DNA of 64,000 nucleotides, taken from positions 682,001 through 746,000 of the forward strand of contig NZ_MTQN01000009.1 of assembly GCF_001984195.1 (NCBI RefSeq), read 5' to 3'. Made by a program: the position numbers and the translations under genes. Numbering within the stretch: the first letter of the stretch is position 1; the number at the start of each line of letters is the position of its first letter. The notes under the pieces are model-generated. The model made no database searches. It worked only from the letters and a program-made list of their open reading frames with translations, and had not been told where the DNA came from. This DNA is from Kribbella sp. ALI-6-A (GTDB taxonomy: Bacteria; Actinomycetota; Actinomycetes; Propionibacteriales; Kribbellaceae). Shown in pieces: positions 16,555 through 26,410 of this stretch.

Positions 16555-16632
16555 TTACTTGAGTTCGGTGGAGGCTTTGCCGACGAGTTCGCGGGCGATG
16601 ATGAGCTGCTGAACTTGCGGGGCTCGGCCACG
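16555..16632 (-). pseudogene. tail of an acyl-CoA dehydrogenase (fragment)
   Basis: The frame ending at TAA (16557-16555) reads APQVQQLIIARELVGKASTELK. Acyl-CoA dehydrogenases end in a helix of the type (T/N)xQxQRLIIARELLG. Upstream the frame loses any likeness, so only about 25 codons survive. It is a scrap of a larger gene removed by rearrangement. The match is short and could be chance. Confidence 0.35.
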
Positions 16633-16686
16633 TTCGCCGTCGCTCTAAGACTCGGGACTGTCGGCGGGCGTCATTAGCCTTGCAGC

Positions 16687-17292
16687 ATGGTGAGTCTGAG
16701 CAAGGACCAGCAGGTGAAGGCTGTAGTGGAGGGCCTGGCCCTCGGCACTTTGGCCATTGGGGTCCAGGCAGTGACATCGTCGAAGCTCAGCCTCGAGCTC
16801 GCGATCGCTCGCGCCCTACGGGAGTGGTCTTTTGCCGGCCAGTTCCCGAGCCTCGCCGGCCGCGGTGGCGCAAGTTCGATCTGGATCGGCATTCAGAAGT
16901 CGGAACGCCGCCGCGCGGTCCTCGCGGCCTGGACGGGCAGCGGGTGGCTGACGCCGTACATCGTCATGGACGACTGGTCTGTGGAGGAGTGCACCGAAGT
17001 CCTCGCCGAAGACGGACCGGTCCCCACGACGGGTGGGCGGAGCTCGCACAACTGTTTGTCGAACGACTCGGAGACAAGAGTACTCAACCGCGAGGACGCC
17101 TCGCTAGCGTTAGTCTCTGGCACTCTGAGGATCGGCACGACGTATCGAGTTTCTGCCATCAGAGCCCAGCGCAGCCGGAACCTCGCCGGACCCGGGATCT
17201 CGTCGACGCTCGACCGGTCCGGACCGTCAACCGCTGCCTGCTTCTCCGTATCGTATTACCCGGACTCACGGTGCGGATCTCAGTGCCCCTGA
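16687..17292 (+). pseudogene. hypothetical protein, probably frameshifted
   Basis: ATG 16687. The first ~115 residues look genuinely coding (LALGTLAIGVQAVTSSKLSL, SIWIGIQKSERRRAVLAAW). After about 17030 the coding character moves to another frame, which reads GWAELAQLFVERLGDKSTQP; the original frame becomes Ser/Arg-rich and ends in a Cys/Pro tail. A single indel near 17025-17040 would join them. No family recognised. It stands alone between the TPR cluster, which points away from it, and other broken genes. Confidence 0.45.
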
Positions 17293-17556
17293 CCTCGGTC
17301 ATGTGGTCGGTGGTCCGGGTCATGCGTGCCATCGGGGCGGCGGGCCGAAGCCGAGCGGGTCCGGGGGCCCGACGTGAGCTCCACACCGGCGACCCGTCCT
17401 GATCCCACCGCACCTCATCCACAACGCGGTGAACATCGGCTCGCTCAAGACAAGATGCTCCACCTACGTCAACAAGCACGGCTAGCCACTGGTAATCACC
17501 CCCTGACCGCTTGCGGTCTCTGAACGAGCCCGTATGTGGAGTCGCAACTGCCGAAA

Positions 17557-17941
17557 TCAGTGCCGGGGCGCGCGCAGATCATCCATCCAGTCGCCGAAGT
17601 CCAAGGTGACCAGCGGCATCTGTACGGTCGCGACGAGTTCCGCGAAGTCATCCGACCGGCCCCACCACTCGTTGACATCCAGCGGCGGGCCACCGTCGAA
17701 GGTCAAGTGGTAACCGTCCGGCACACGCTGATCGGTGTTGACGGGTTCGACCACGACCACGGCGAGCAGACCGAAGATCGTCCGGTCCGAGAAAGTTCGT
17801 GAAACGGAAGTTGTTACGGCTCCGCCCCGCGACCTTGCCGGCGGTGCCGTCGACCGCGTTGCAGGCATGCATCATCGCCGATTCGAGGTCACCGGACTGC
17901 CACTCGTCGAGAGCCTTCCTGACCGAGCGTCCGACCTCCAT
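17557..17941 (-). pseudogene. hypothetical protein, frameshifted and probably internally deleted
   Basis: From ATG 17941 the frame reads VGRSVRKALDEWQSGDLESA and MMHACNAVDGTAGKV, then at about 17790 (RFTNFL) coding passes to another frame: SDRTIFGLLAVVVVEPVNTD, DGYHLTFDGGPPLDVNEWWG, to the stop at 17557. Both parts look like one conserved actinobacterial hypothetical protein, but the reconstructed 128 residues seem short and a central part is probably missing. The function of the family is unknown to me. Confidence 0.5.
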
Positions 17942-18106
17942 GGCCCGCACTCTACCGATGAAGCGAGCCCACCGGCGAGGGCGGCCACCAGCAAGCAAAC
18001 CAGTGCGAAGAACGGCATCAGCCGGGATCGACGGTCGACCGATCCCGGCCTCGCTACGCCCCGCGCCAACCCGTCCGCTATTTATTGCCCTGCGCAAGGA
18101 CAGTGA

Positions 18107-18260
18107 TCACGTCGGCAGTTGTTCGCTGCGGTTGCGCAACAGGTGACGACGACCAGCCCGCATTGCGGCACTGTCCCCCGCATCGAGCACCTTGGCGTCG
18201 GGGCTCTGCAGGAGCAGATCGGCCCCACAAGACGTTGGTGTCCAGCACCACAATCAGCAT
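18107..18260 (-). pseudogene. PIN-domain fragment
   Basis: ATG 18260 starts LIVVLDTNVLWG, the first strand and first catalytic Asp of PIN-domain ribonucleases. The frame then fails, but one base over it continues GADLLLQSPDAKVLDAG and ends at TGA 18109-18107. A full PIN domain needs about 120 residues with three more acidic residues, which are absent. It is a dead toxin- or nuclease-like gene. PIN toxins normally have an adjacent antitoxin; none is seen. Confidence 0.6.
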
Positions 18261-18490
18261 CGTTGGCTTCCCTCCCTTGAAGATCGCAGTGGATGTATCG
18301 CGAACAGGTCACGTGTCACCCGACGTACCTCGAGCACATACTTATGTCGAGCTCTCGCCACGCGCCCCAAAGGCCAGATCGAATCCAACTGACAGTCCGC
18401 GATGCCCAGAAGGCGCAAGAGTACTGCTCGATCGGGCAATGTGTCGGTCGGCTCTGCTTCGATCTCGTCGTTCGACGAACGAGGGAGATC

Positions 18491-19594
18491 ATGAGCGGTT
18501 GGGACGAAACGGGCGAGGCGATGGTCTGGGCCATCCTCGGAGCCCTCTGCGTGACAGTGGCACTCTGCTGGTTCCTGGTCCTCGTCTGGCCGTGGTACGC
18601 CGCGGCGTTCACGGGTGACCCCGAGTCCGCCAAGAGGTCCCTCGAGCCCGAGAGCAAGGAGCGTTACGCCAGGCACCGGTTTCGAGCCTTTCGCCGGGCG
18701 ACCGTCCTTGGTCTGGTAGGCCTCTTCTTCGGCGGCAAGCTCGCCGTCGGGCTGATCCACCTCGACCCCAGGGCCGGAGTCATCGCAACGGTCGCAATCG
18801 CGGGGCATTCGATCGCCATGCTGATCATCGTCCCCAGGACGGTCAAGCGATCGGTGAGTGCGAGATTCGGCTGGCTCAAGGAACACGGTTTAAGCGAACC
18901 TCAGGTCGGGATTCTCGCGAAGTCCCAGATGCTGTCCATCGCCACGACGAGTGCGGCCTACACCGCTTGGGCAACGACCTTCATGATTCCTCTCGTGACG
19001 CTGGTGAAGAGCCCGGCCGGCCTGCTCAGCATGATGATCTTTGCGCCGGTGGTCCTTCTGACCGAGTACTTCGACATGAGGACTCGACTCGCGTACCAGC
19101 TCTTGCTCCGCCTCGCCCTCGCTCGCGACCCCGATACCGCATCGGTGCCCGTGTCGCTGCGCCGAAGGAACGATCCCGACATCACCCCCTACGAGCTGTG
19201 GCACCACAATCTCCCCACCGAACGGCTTGCGCTGCTCGAATCCGCCGCCCTACTCCACGATCTCCTCCGACACCGGACAAGGCGCTGGCGCAGCCTCGAC
19301 CAGCGCGCGTTGCTTGACGCCGCACAACCACTTCTTGACGACCTCACGGCACTGGCCGCCAGCACAACTCCGATAGCATCCAGCGCGGCGATGGACAAGG
19401 TCGTTCGACTCGCCTTCCTTGGCGACCCCGCTGCCCTCAACGCCGGCTGGGCCAAGCCCCACCGCGCAACTGACCACCGCGCATGGCGCCCATGGACGAT
19501 CAAACGGCTCGCAAGGACCGCCGTCGGAACTGTCGGCGCCGCAGGTGCGGCAGCCGGATCCGTCGTGGCCATCATCAAGGCCATCTCCTCCTGA
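18491..19594 (+). CDS. multi-spanning membrane protein of unknown family
   Basis: 367 aa from ATG 18491, with GAGGGAG 4 nt upstream; the longer open frame to 18293 lacks a start signal. Hydrophobic segments lie at about residues 11-35 (ILGALCVTVALCWFLVLVWPWY), 70-90, 95-110, 155-175 and 180-200. A cytoplasmic part of about 150 residues follows (RLALLESAALLHDLLRHRTR), then a final Gly/Ala helix (AVGTVGAAGAAAGSVVAII). It is followed after 80 nt by the KAP-like NTPase, itself a membrane protein; the two may form one complex (inference). Confidence 0.75.
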   Translation: MSGWDETGEAMVWAILGALCVTVALCWFLVLVWPWYAAAFTGDPESAKRSLEPESKERYARHRFRAFRRATVLGLVGLFFGGKLAVGLIHLDPRAGVIATVAIAGHSIAMLIIVPRTVKRSVSARFGWLKEHGLSEPQVGILAKSQMLSIATTSAAYTAWATTFMIPLVTLVKSPAGLLSMMIFAPVVLLTEYFDMRTRLAYQLLLRLALARDPDTASVPVSLRRRNDPDITPYELWHHNLPTERLALLESAALLHDLLRHRTRRWRSLDQRALLDAAQPLLDDLTALAASTTPIASSAAMDKVVRLAFLGDPAALNAGWAKPHRATDHRAWRPWTIKRLARTAVGTVGAAGAAAGSVVAIIKAISS

Positions 19595-19674
19595 GTCATG
19601 CCCTCGAACGTTGCCAGCGACATCGGCACAGCCCTGTGTCCGGAACCAACCACTACCCAAGGGATGGTCTTGTC

Positions 19675-21894
19675 TTGAGGCATTTCACACGCCGAGCGCG
19701 GTACTGGTTGTGTGTACCTTGGCGGCTGACCGATCAGGGCATCGCGTGGCTGGCGCTCGGCCATGTCTACGAGCGTGTCACGGACGAACGCGAGTTCACC
19801 GACATCCGCAGTACGGCACCGGCGAAGCGGATCAGGGTCGCTCAGTCGTTCAGTCGGGAGATTGCTCGGGAGACGGCTGCCGAGCGCTGGTACTCGTATG
19901 TGGCGACGGTCTGTGCGCTCCTTGCCCTTTGGGTCTTCGCGCGCATCATGTTGCGTCAGTGCTTTGCCGTCGGAGACTGGCTGAACAACCATACGGAGGA
20001 CTCCGTAGGCGAGATCCTCCGCGCCGGCGGGGCCGCTGCCGTGGACGCCGGCAGCCTCACGGTAGCTCTCATCGTCCTCGCGAACGCAACACTCCTTCTT
20101 GGGCTTCGCTCGGTCATCCGCTGGGTGGAGAACGTGGCTCGGACCTGGATTGGTCGCGTCGAAGCACTGGCGTTGCCCCGTCTGCGAATCGCGGTGAACG
20201 CCGAGGTCACCAGAGCTTCACCGACACGTCTCCAGGCGACGTCGGTTCAGGGTCTGGCGGAGGCGGACACTCCTGGACGATGGATCGAACGGGAGGCGAG
20301 TCAACGAATCATCCGTCTCATCACTGAGCTCGGAGCGACCTCCGTTGCTGTGAGCGGCCGAAGAGGAATGGGCAAGACAACGCTGCTCAAACACACCCTG
20401 GGCTCAGTGAAGACGCGAACTCTCGATCCTCGGGAGGACCGTAGGTCGAGTAGAGGAACACCGGTCTCCGTCTTTGTACAAGCACCGGTCGACTACGTGC
20501 CCCGCGACTTCCTACTGGATCTTTTTGCCCAGCTCTGTGAGTCGGTGATTGTTGCCGACGGAAGCGACCACTACCAGGAACGAACGTCGACCGGACGCAC
20601 GGCGCTTCGGATGATCCGCTTCCTGGGACGCACGGCGTGCGTGGTCCTGGCGCTGGCGACTTTTGTCATCGTCCCTGAACCGACATCCAATCGAATGACG
20701 GAGGTGGCCGAACTCATCGTCGGTGCCGCAGGCCTTGACCCCAACGCCACGCCAGGTCCGAAGGGACTCGTTCTCCTTGGTCTCATCGGCCTCTTCGTCG
20801 CATTCGGCATGGCCGATCGAGGATCATCAGGCGCGCTGGCCCGGCAGGCGACCGCCGAACTGTCGCGGATTCGATACCTGCAGACGCTCCAAAGCGAACA
20901 GGGAGCGAGCTTTGCACGAGGACCCATGAGCCTCAGCTGGCGCAGGGCACGCCAGCTCGCACAGCAACCGATCACCTTGCCAGAACTCGTACGTCGCTAC
21001 AGGACGTTCGCCGAGAAGGTCGCCGCGACCCCACCCGGAGGCCACGGGGTGGGACTGATCGTGGCCATCGACGAGATGGACCGAATCGCGAGCGCCCAGG
21101 CTGCTGAGAGCCTCCTCAATCAGATCAAAGCCACCTTCCACGTACCGGGGTGCATCTACCTCGTCACGGTGTCAGAAGAGGCATTGACCCAGTTCGAGCG
21201 CCGCGTCGCCACGGCCCGCACTGCGATCGATACATCGTTCGACGAGGTCATCTGGCTGCCCGAGCTCGATCTCTCCGAGTCGCTCGCGCTCCTCAGACGG
21301 AGAGTCACCGGATTTCCCGACCTGTTCCTCGCGTTGTGTCATTGCCTCTCCAGTGGTGTCCCCCGAGATCTCGTCCGTGCGGCGCGCAGCCTTGTCGATG
21401 CCCGCGGCGAAGCCGAGAGCGATGAACTGTCCGCGCTCACCAAGGTCTTGGTGAACCATGAGATCGCGACCTACCTCCGCGGCGTAACTCGTGACCTGCA
21501 ACAACCGACCACCTCGCAGCCGGCGCCGGCGATGTCAGCACGGGCGACGCAACACGCGCACGCCGTCGAAGACCCATTGCTCCGGCTCTTGCTCAGCCGC
21601 GAGCACGCCACAGACGCCTCAGAACTTCACGCCGAGGCTTCGAACCTTGCATCTCAAGGCAGCCGCCGAGCCGCGGAGCTCACCGCTGTACTGGCCTACT
21701 ACGCCCTCATCCATGATCTCTTCGTCGACCACCGAAACGTGGTCGAGGCCGCAATCAGCGAGCCGACCTCTTCGCGTGAACGTGCACTGGTCGAGGCCAT
21801 CGCCTCCGTCAGGCAGCACCTGGCCATCAGCCCAGAATTCGCAACCGACACGCTCACCGACCTACGTCACCGGCTGACACAGGGAATCGTCTGA
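19675..21894 (+). CDS. KAP-like P-loop NTPase with membrane helices
   Basis: About 739 aa; the start is uncertain and TTG 19675 is chosen because an ATG at 19483 would overlap the upstream gene by over 100 nt. Membrane helices are near residues 75-95 and 120-145. The Walker A GRRGMGKTT is at about 229-236 and Walker B GLIVAIDEMDRI at about 460-471. Two more hydrophobic segments lie between them (about 320-335 and 365-380). Helices inserted between Walker A and B are the hallmark of KAP family NTPases, which occur in phage-defence and surface-complex settings. The C-terminal third is helical. No effector domain recognised. Confidence 0.72.
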   Translation: MRHFTRRARYWLCVPWRLTDQGIAWLALGHVYERVTDEREFTDIRSTAPAKRIRVAQSFSREIARETAAERWYSYVATVCALLALWVFARIMLRQCFAVGDWLNNHTEDSVGEILRAGGAAAVDAGSLTVALIVLANATLLLGLRSVIRWVENVARTWIGRVEALALPRLRIAVNAEVTRASPTRLQATSVQGLAEADTPGRWIEREASQRIIRLITELGATSVAVSGRRGMGKTTLLKHTLGSVKTRTLDPREDRRSSRGTPVSVFVQAPVDYVPRDFLLDLFAQLCESVIVADGSDHYQERTSTGRTALRMIRFLGRTACVVLALATFVIVPEPTSNRMTEVAELIVGAAGLDPNATPGPKGLVLLGLIGLFVAFGMADRGSSGALARQATAELSRIRYLQTLQSEQGASFARGPMSLSWRRARQLAQQPITLPELVRRYRTFAEKVAATPPGGHGVGLIVAIDEMDRIASAQAAESLLNQIKATFHVPGCIYLVTVSEEALTQFERRVATARTAIDTSFDEVIWLPELDLSESLALLRRRVTGFPDLFLALCHCLSSGVPRDLVRAARSLVDARGEAESDELSALTKVLVNHEIATYLRGVTRDLQQPTTSQPAPAMSARATQHAHAVEDPLLRLLLSREHATDASELHAEASNLASQGSRRAAELTAVLAYYALIHDLFVDHRNVVEAAISEPTSSRERALVEAIASVRQHLAISPEFATDTLTDLRHRLTQGIV

Positions 21895-22074
21895 CCGCCT
21901 TGCGCCGCGCGGAATCGAAGCGGGTTCTGCTGGGTGAGGCGGTCATCCTGGGCACTCCCCCGTCATCAGTCATCGGCTCGGAGGAGGTCGATGACGGTGG
22001 TGACGACGTCGTCAAGGTGGGTGACGAGGTGGAAGTGGCTCCGGGGGAGGACGGGAGTGCGGCGGGAGACGCCG

Positions 22075-22101
22075 GGGGGACACGCACATTGAACCAGACG
22101 C
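22075..22101. repeat. diverged copy of the sequence at 1912-1938
   Basis: gggggacacgcacattgaac continues similarly to the stretch right of the 1903 repeat (gggggacacgcaccttaacc); about 23 of 27 positions agree. Read as protein, it gives GGTRTLN, a peptide typical of frames running through tRNA-flanking DNA. It may be a remnant of a second att-like site inside the island, dividing it at about 22.1 kb; it could also be chance in GC-rich DNA. Confidence 0.3.
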
Positions 22102-22159
22102 CCGGAACTCAGCGCTAGATGTACTCGGTCATGAGGTTGGTCGCAGCGAGCTGGGTTCG

Positions 22160-22796
22160 ACAGCCTGGCCCGACCTCACTTTCACACGTCGCAGGCGAGC
22201 TGGCGAAACGCACGGAGGTGAACGAGGCCCTGCGCGACGTCGCGACCGAGCTCGGGGTCGTCCCGGCTGGCAGCGAGCTGCGAGGCCTGGCCGGGGAGCT
22301 TCAGACAACGGCCGGCTATCTGGCACCGTGTGGCGCCTGGTCCGCTACAAGACGTTGGCCGTCACGCTGGCAGCCACGGTCTTCGTACTGGCGATGTCGA
22401 CGCCGGCTTTGCTCCTGCGTTCCGGTTCTGGGTGGCTGGGGTCGGTAGCGACCGCGATCGGGTCCGTCTGGGCGATGGTCATCGCCGCATCCGAACTGAT
22501 TCGGCGCGCGGACCAACTGGTCAACAAAGGTCTGGCCAAGGTCGATCGGCTATCACATCGCATCCGAGGTGGAGGTGACAGTCAGGTCCGAGCATGATCG
22601 CGACGAACGAATGCTCGACCTGACCCTCACCGAGAAGGATCACGAGGTCACCCAAGCGACCCAGGCCATCGCCGCGCTCGACGAGAAGATCGCGGCAACC
22701 CCGGCGACGGCCGGAGCACTGACAGTCGGCCGCCGGCTGTACGACTTTCTCGCCGACGGCTACCAGAAGCACCAGGGCGTGGTCGGCATGATCTGA
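22160..22796 (+). pseudogene. broken KAP-like NTPase (transmembrane and coiled-coil part)
   Basis: Three frames in order look like one gene. About 22160-22325 reads VNEALRDVATELGVVPAGSE. 22328-22590 reads RLVRYKTLAVTLAATVFVLA with two membrane helices (to ELIRRADQL). 22570-22796 reads LTLTEKDHEVTQATQAIAAL and DGYQKHQGVVGMI. This order (helices, then a coiled coil, then a segment before Walker B) resembles the middle of large KAP-like ATPases. Both ends and all nucleotide-binding motifs are missing. It sits just behind the intact KAP-like gene but is not a simple copy of it. Confidence 0.5.
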
Positions 22797-22915
22797 GCGC
22801 CGGACCGTCGAAGGTATGCCACTCGTTGAGATCGAGACAGGGCTCGGCATGCTGAGCCGTCTGCTACGTGGGTCATTGGTTGAAGGCTGGTTCGGCTCGT
22901 GGCTGGACGTCGGCG

Positions 22916-25900
22916 TCACCCCCGCTCACGACCCGGCCGTGGGATGGCTATCTCGTCGTAGAAGTGCGCGAGAGCTCCGGCGCCCGCGAGCGTGCGTTCG
23001 GCTCCTTTGCGTGCTGAGGTGGCGATCGGGTCGGTCCTATCGCTGGTTAGGTTCAGGACGGCGATTGCGCAATCGATCAGGAGCTCTTCCGAAGCCCCTT
23101 CGGGTAGGGATGACCACCTGTTGGCTTGGAAGCCGCCGCTTCCGTGCTGCAGTTGAAGGGTCAGGCCTTCGAGCCAAAGGTCAAGCGCGTCGTCTGCACT
23201 GATCCGGTGGCGGTCGCTAGGCCTGACGGCGTGTGGAGTACTCCAGATCTCTGCGGCCGTGGCCAGGATTCCCCCGGCGCGGCCTAGGCGTTGCCCTTCG
23301 GCGATGTCGCGTCGGGCCTCGCCGACGAGTGCTGTCCAGTCGAGCGAGTTCTTCACGGCTGTGTACGAAGCCGCATCCATCCAGTACGCGGCCCTGTCCC
23401 AGGGCGCGAGGCTTGCGTCGATCCTGGAGTCGTCGGCGTTGGTGTCGTCGTCCCAGGCGAGAAAGGTGTCGAGGACGCGGGCCGAGGGAGTTTCAGCGAG
23501 CACGCAGAACGCCCAAATTAGCGACTCGATCTGGCTAGGCGTGTCAGGTAAGGAATCGGGCTGACGTGCGTTGATGATCGCTTCGGCCAGCGGCAGGGAG
23601 AGGTGGGTGGCGGGCGGATCGAGGTGCCAGCTCCCGTCACCAGGGAAGCCATCGAAGTAGGAGGCTGCTCGAGCGAGGTGCACCCAATCTTTCTCCAGCG
23701 GCTCAAAATGCGTCCATCCGACTTCCTGTTCCAAGTCGGCTGCCAGAAGCCGGACGTCTTCAGGGTGGAGCGGCCCAGTCATCTTGGCAGCTAGACGAAC
23801 GTAGTCGCGCCGCCCGCTGTTGTTGTAGAGATGGATAGCAACAGCGAGAGCTATCCGCGACGGAAGACCGGACCGCTTCGCCAGTTCAGTCATAAGGGGC
23901 TCGTCCAAGCTTCTGAGCTCCCAGGCGCTGAGGACTCCTGGGCCATGAGCGATCTGACCGATCAGCTCATCGGCCATGAAGACGAGGATCTCGGGCGGGC
24001 AATCGTCAACGTTAGGCATGGAGATCGTGCCTGTCATACGGGCGGCCTGAACGGCAAGGGGCCACCAACGGTGGGGGTCGCTCGCTACCCGCGCGTTCCA
24101 CAATGCTTCCGTGCCCCTGTACATGGCGGCAAGCAGTCCGGCTTGGTGAAGTCGTTCAAGGAGTGGCAGCGTGCGTGTGGCCGGATGAGACGCGAACAGC
24201 CAGCTTCCATACTGCGAGAGGTCTGCTTCACCGGACAGCAGCGCATCTGTGGTGGTTTCGGGCTCCAGTTGGAAAGCCGAACTCACGGCGCCGCTTGCAG
24301 CAAGGAAGCGAGCGATCCGACGTCGTCGGCGGCGGCAGGTGCAGTACGGGGCCAGAAGCTCAAGTCCACCAGCAAGCCCGCGGTTCGGGGTGTCACGCGT
24401 CTCTGCTCGGTGCTGCAGGTCATCGAGCAGAGAATGCAGGTCCGGTGTTTCGAAGAGCAGCTGCCCTGTTTGGTGCAGGGTGGCTGACCAGCTGGGATGC
24501 AGGACGGCGAGGAGCAGGTCGGCCCAGGCTTCCTCGCTGGTGCCGCCGGTGATGAGGCGGGCCAGACGGCGTGCTGTGAAGTGTTCGTGGATAACGCGGT
24601 GGAGCCATCGCACCGACTGGTAACGCTCCGACGTCGGGGCGACCCTGCCGTGCGCGATCAGGAGTCCGGCTGCATAGACCATTTGCGGTGCGTCGACGGA
24701 GGAGCTCAAATCCTCGAGCTCGGCCAGGGTGGCCGCGTCGGTCCAGCGTTGCTGGTAGGCGCCGTAAGGAATGCGCGACATGGCCCAAGCAAGGTCGGTC
24801 GCTGCGAGAGTGATCGCAGCGACGCGGGCACTGTCGGTGATCCAATGGTCGGGTTCGTGCCAAGACCGTCGGATGAAGTGATCAATGAACCTCTCGAAGA
24901 TGGCGGCTTCGGTTGTGGGGATTTCCTCGTGCATCGCGACGAAGCAAACGAAGCCAAGGGTGAGTGGGTTCGTCAGGACCGAGGCAATGGCGGGGTTTGA
25001 CGCCGCGGTGGCGTGACGTTGTCGGGCGACGTCGTCCCCAGTCAGGGAGAACCACCGATCGGCGAAGCCGGCTGGTGATGGAGCGATCAGTGGCAGGACC
25101 GCCAGGTGGACGGCCTCAGCCCACGGGGCGGTGTACCCCGATATCCGGCTGGTGATGACGACGGTGTAACCGTGATCGGAGAGGAGGGCGGCTAAGCGCT
25201 GGATTTCGTCGCGTCCCGACGCGCTCGTCACTTCGTCGAGTCCGTCAAGGACGATCAAGGGGGACGGCTGACCAGGCTCAAACGCCAGGAAAGAAGGACT
25301 GACGGTTGCGCGGATCGCATGACTCATCGACGCCGCGACCACGGCAAGGCCCACGTCCAGCACGTATGTGGATGCGCCACCTTCGAGCCTAGTTTCGAGG
25401 TCGTCGAGGCGCGCATAGGCCGCCGGAAGCCGCTGGCCTATCCGCTGGAGGGTGAGGTACTTGGCGAGCGTGGTCTTCCCCGCGCCGGGGTTGCCGAGGA
25501 TGACAGCCAACGAGTTCGCCGCCAGGACGTCATCGATCTCTTCCGGAGCGCCGTCCAGATAGCCATCCCAGTACAGGCCATGGGAGTCAAAGCCGCGCGT
25601 CTGGACGTCGATCCTTGCCACGGCAAGGTCGGCAGCCAGGTCCTCGGTAGTGAAGTCCAAGGGATAGTACGCCGGAGGCGCTCCAAGCGCCCGCCATGCT
25701 GCCTCTGCGATAGCCTCGCCGTCCCGTCCCTCCGATGGGGGATCGGCTGCGCTGGCGTGGTCGGTCGCGCCAGGAGCGTTGACCTGTGACTCCCGTAGTT
25801 CGCGGGTCGCGTCGACGCTGTCCGTGATCCAGGCAGGGGTTTGCGCCTGGTTGCGGAGCAGTTGCCCGACTCCGGCGGCGGTTGCGTGGGCTCGAGCGTT

Positions 25901-26350
25901 CGAATCGTCGAGGTACCAGCCGCACGTCAGTTCCGCGACCCGATGGGCAAGCGCACGGAAGTAGCCTTGCTCGTTCTCGCTCCACTGCGTGAGCTCGGAG
26001 ACGGTCTCGTCGTCCGTGACCAGCCGCACGAGCTGATCAGGTCCAATCAACGCGGCAACAGGAATGTCACCCTTCCGCGTGGCAGCAGCCCGCGTGAACG
26101 CCTGCACTAGGAGGTGCTCGGCCGGGCTGCGCTCTGCATGGCTCGGTAGCGCACGGAACTCCTCCGGTCCTGTGTCGGAGAGATCTATGACTGCCTGAGC
26201 CACGAGGGCTTTGACCCGCTTGCGAGACAGACCGGTCAGGTCGGCGATCGCGTCGGCGAGATCGGCCCCACCGACGAGCCTCAAGGCGGCCTTCACCACT
26301 GCGGCCCCCATCGGCTTGCCGGTCGCTGAACCTGGCAGTCCACCCTCCAT
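22916..26350 (-). CDS. NACHT NTPase (STAND family) with helical N- and C-terminal regions
   Basis: 1144 aa from ATG 26350; the open frame extends to 26605 but that part is not protein-like. Residues 14-165 form a helical domain (AALRLVGGADLADAIADLTG) of the kind found before bacterial NACHT modules. Walker A GNPGAGKTT is at 286-294, Walker B LIVLDGLDEV at about 365-374, then VVITSRISGY (sensor 1) and the winged-helix part with WLHRVIHEHFTARRL. The remaining ~500 residues are helical without clear repeats. NACHT proteins sense phage or stress ligands by oligomerising, usually through an attached effector domain. I recognise no nuclease or TIR here, so the N-terminal helical domain is the only candidate effector. 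Confidence 0.85.
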   Translation of the reverse strand: MEGGLPGSATGKPMGAAVVKAALRLVGGADLADAIADLTGLSRKRVKALVAQAVIDLSDTGPEEFRALPSHAERSPAEHLLVQAFTRAAATRKGDIPVAALIGPDQLVRLVTDDETVSELTQWSENEQGYFRALAHRVAELTCGWYLDDSNARAHATAAGVGQLLRNQAQTPAWITDSVDATRELRESQVNAPGATDHASAADPPSEGRDGEAIAEAAWRALGAPPAYYPLDFTTEDLAADLAVARIDVQTRGFDSHGLYWDGYLDGAPEEIDDVLAANSLAVILGNPGAGKTTLAKYLTLQRIGQRLPAAYARLDDLETRLEGGASTYVLDVGLAVVAASMSHAIRATVSPSFLAFEPGQPSPLIVLDGLDEVTSASGRDEIQRLAALLSDHGYTVVITSRISGYTAPWAEAVHLAVLPLIAPSPAGFADRWFSLTGDDVARQRHATAASNPAIASVLTNPLTLGFVCFVAMHEEIPTTEAAIFERFIDHFIRRSWHEPDHWITDSARVAAITLAATDLAWAMSRIPYGAYQQRWTDAATLAELEDLSSSVDAPQMVYAAGLLIAHGRVAPTSERYQSVRWLHRVIHEHFTARRLARLITGGTSEEAWADLLLAVLHPSWSATLHQTGQLLFETPDLHSLLDDLQHRAETRDTPNRGLAGGLELLAPYCTCRRRRRRIARFLAASGAVSSAFQLEPETTTDALLSGEADLSQYGSWLFASHPATRTLPLLERLHQAGLLAAMYRGTEALWNARVASDPHRWWPLAVQAARMTGTISMPNVDDCPPEILVFMADELIGQIAHGPGVLSAWELRSLDEPLMTELAKRSGLPSRIALAVAIHLYNNSGRRDYVRLAAKMTGPLHPEDVRLLAADLEQEVGWTHFEPLEKDWVHLARAASYFDGFPGDGSWHLDPPATHLSLPLAEAIINARQPDSLPDTPSQIESLIWAFCVLAETPSARVLDTFLAWDDDTNADDSRIDASLAPWDRAAYWMDAASYTAVKNSLDWTALVGEARRDIAEGQRLGRAGGILATAAEIWSTPHAVRPSDRHRISADDALDLWLEGLTLQLQHGSGGFQANRWSSLPEGASEELLIDCAIAVLNLTSDRTDPIATSARKGAERTLAGAGALAHFYDEIAIPRPGRERG

Positions 26351-26410
26351 AGCAGCGAACCCTAGACCAGCCACATCCGCAAACGGCACGCACCCACGGC
26401 GAGACACAGC

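Noticed and set aside
21900..22118. Plus-strand 72-codon ORF ending in GGTRTLNQ
   Set aside because: The acidic middle could be coding, but the end is the peptide typical of frames through repeat or tRNA-flanking DNA, and no family was recognised.
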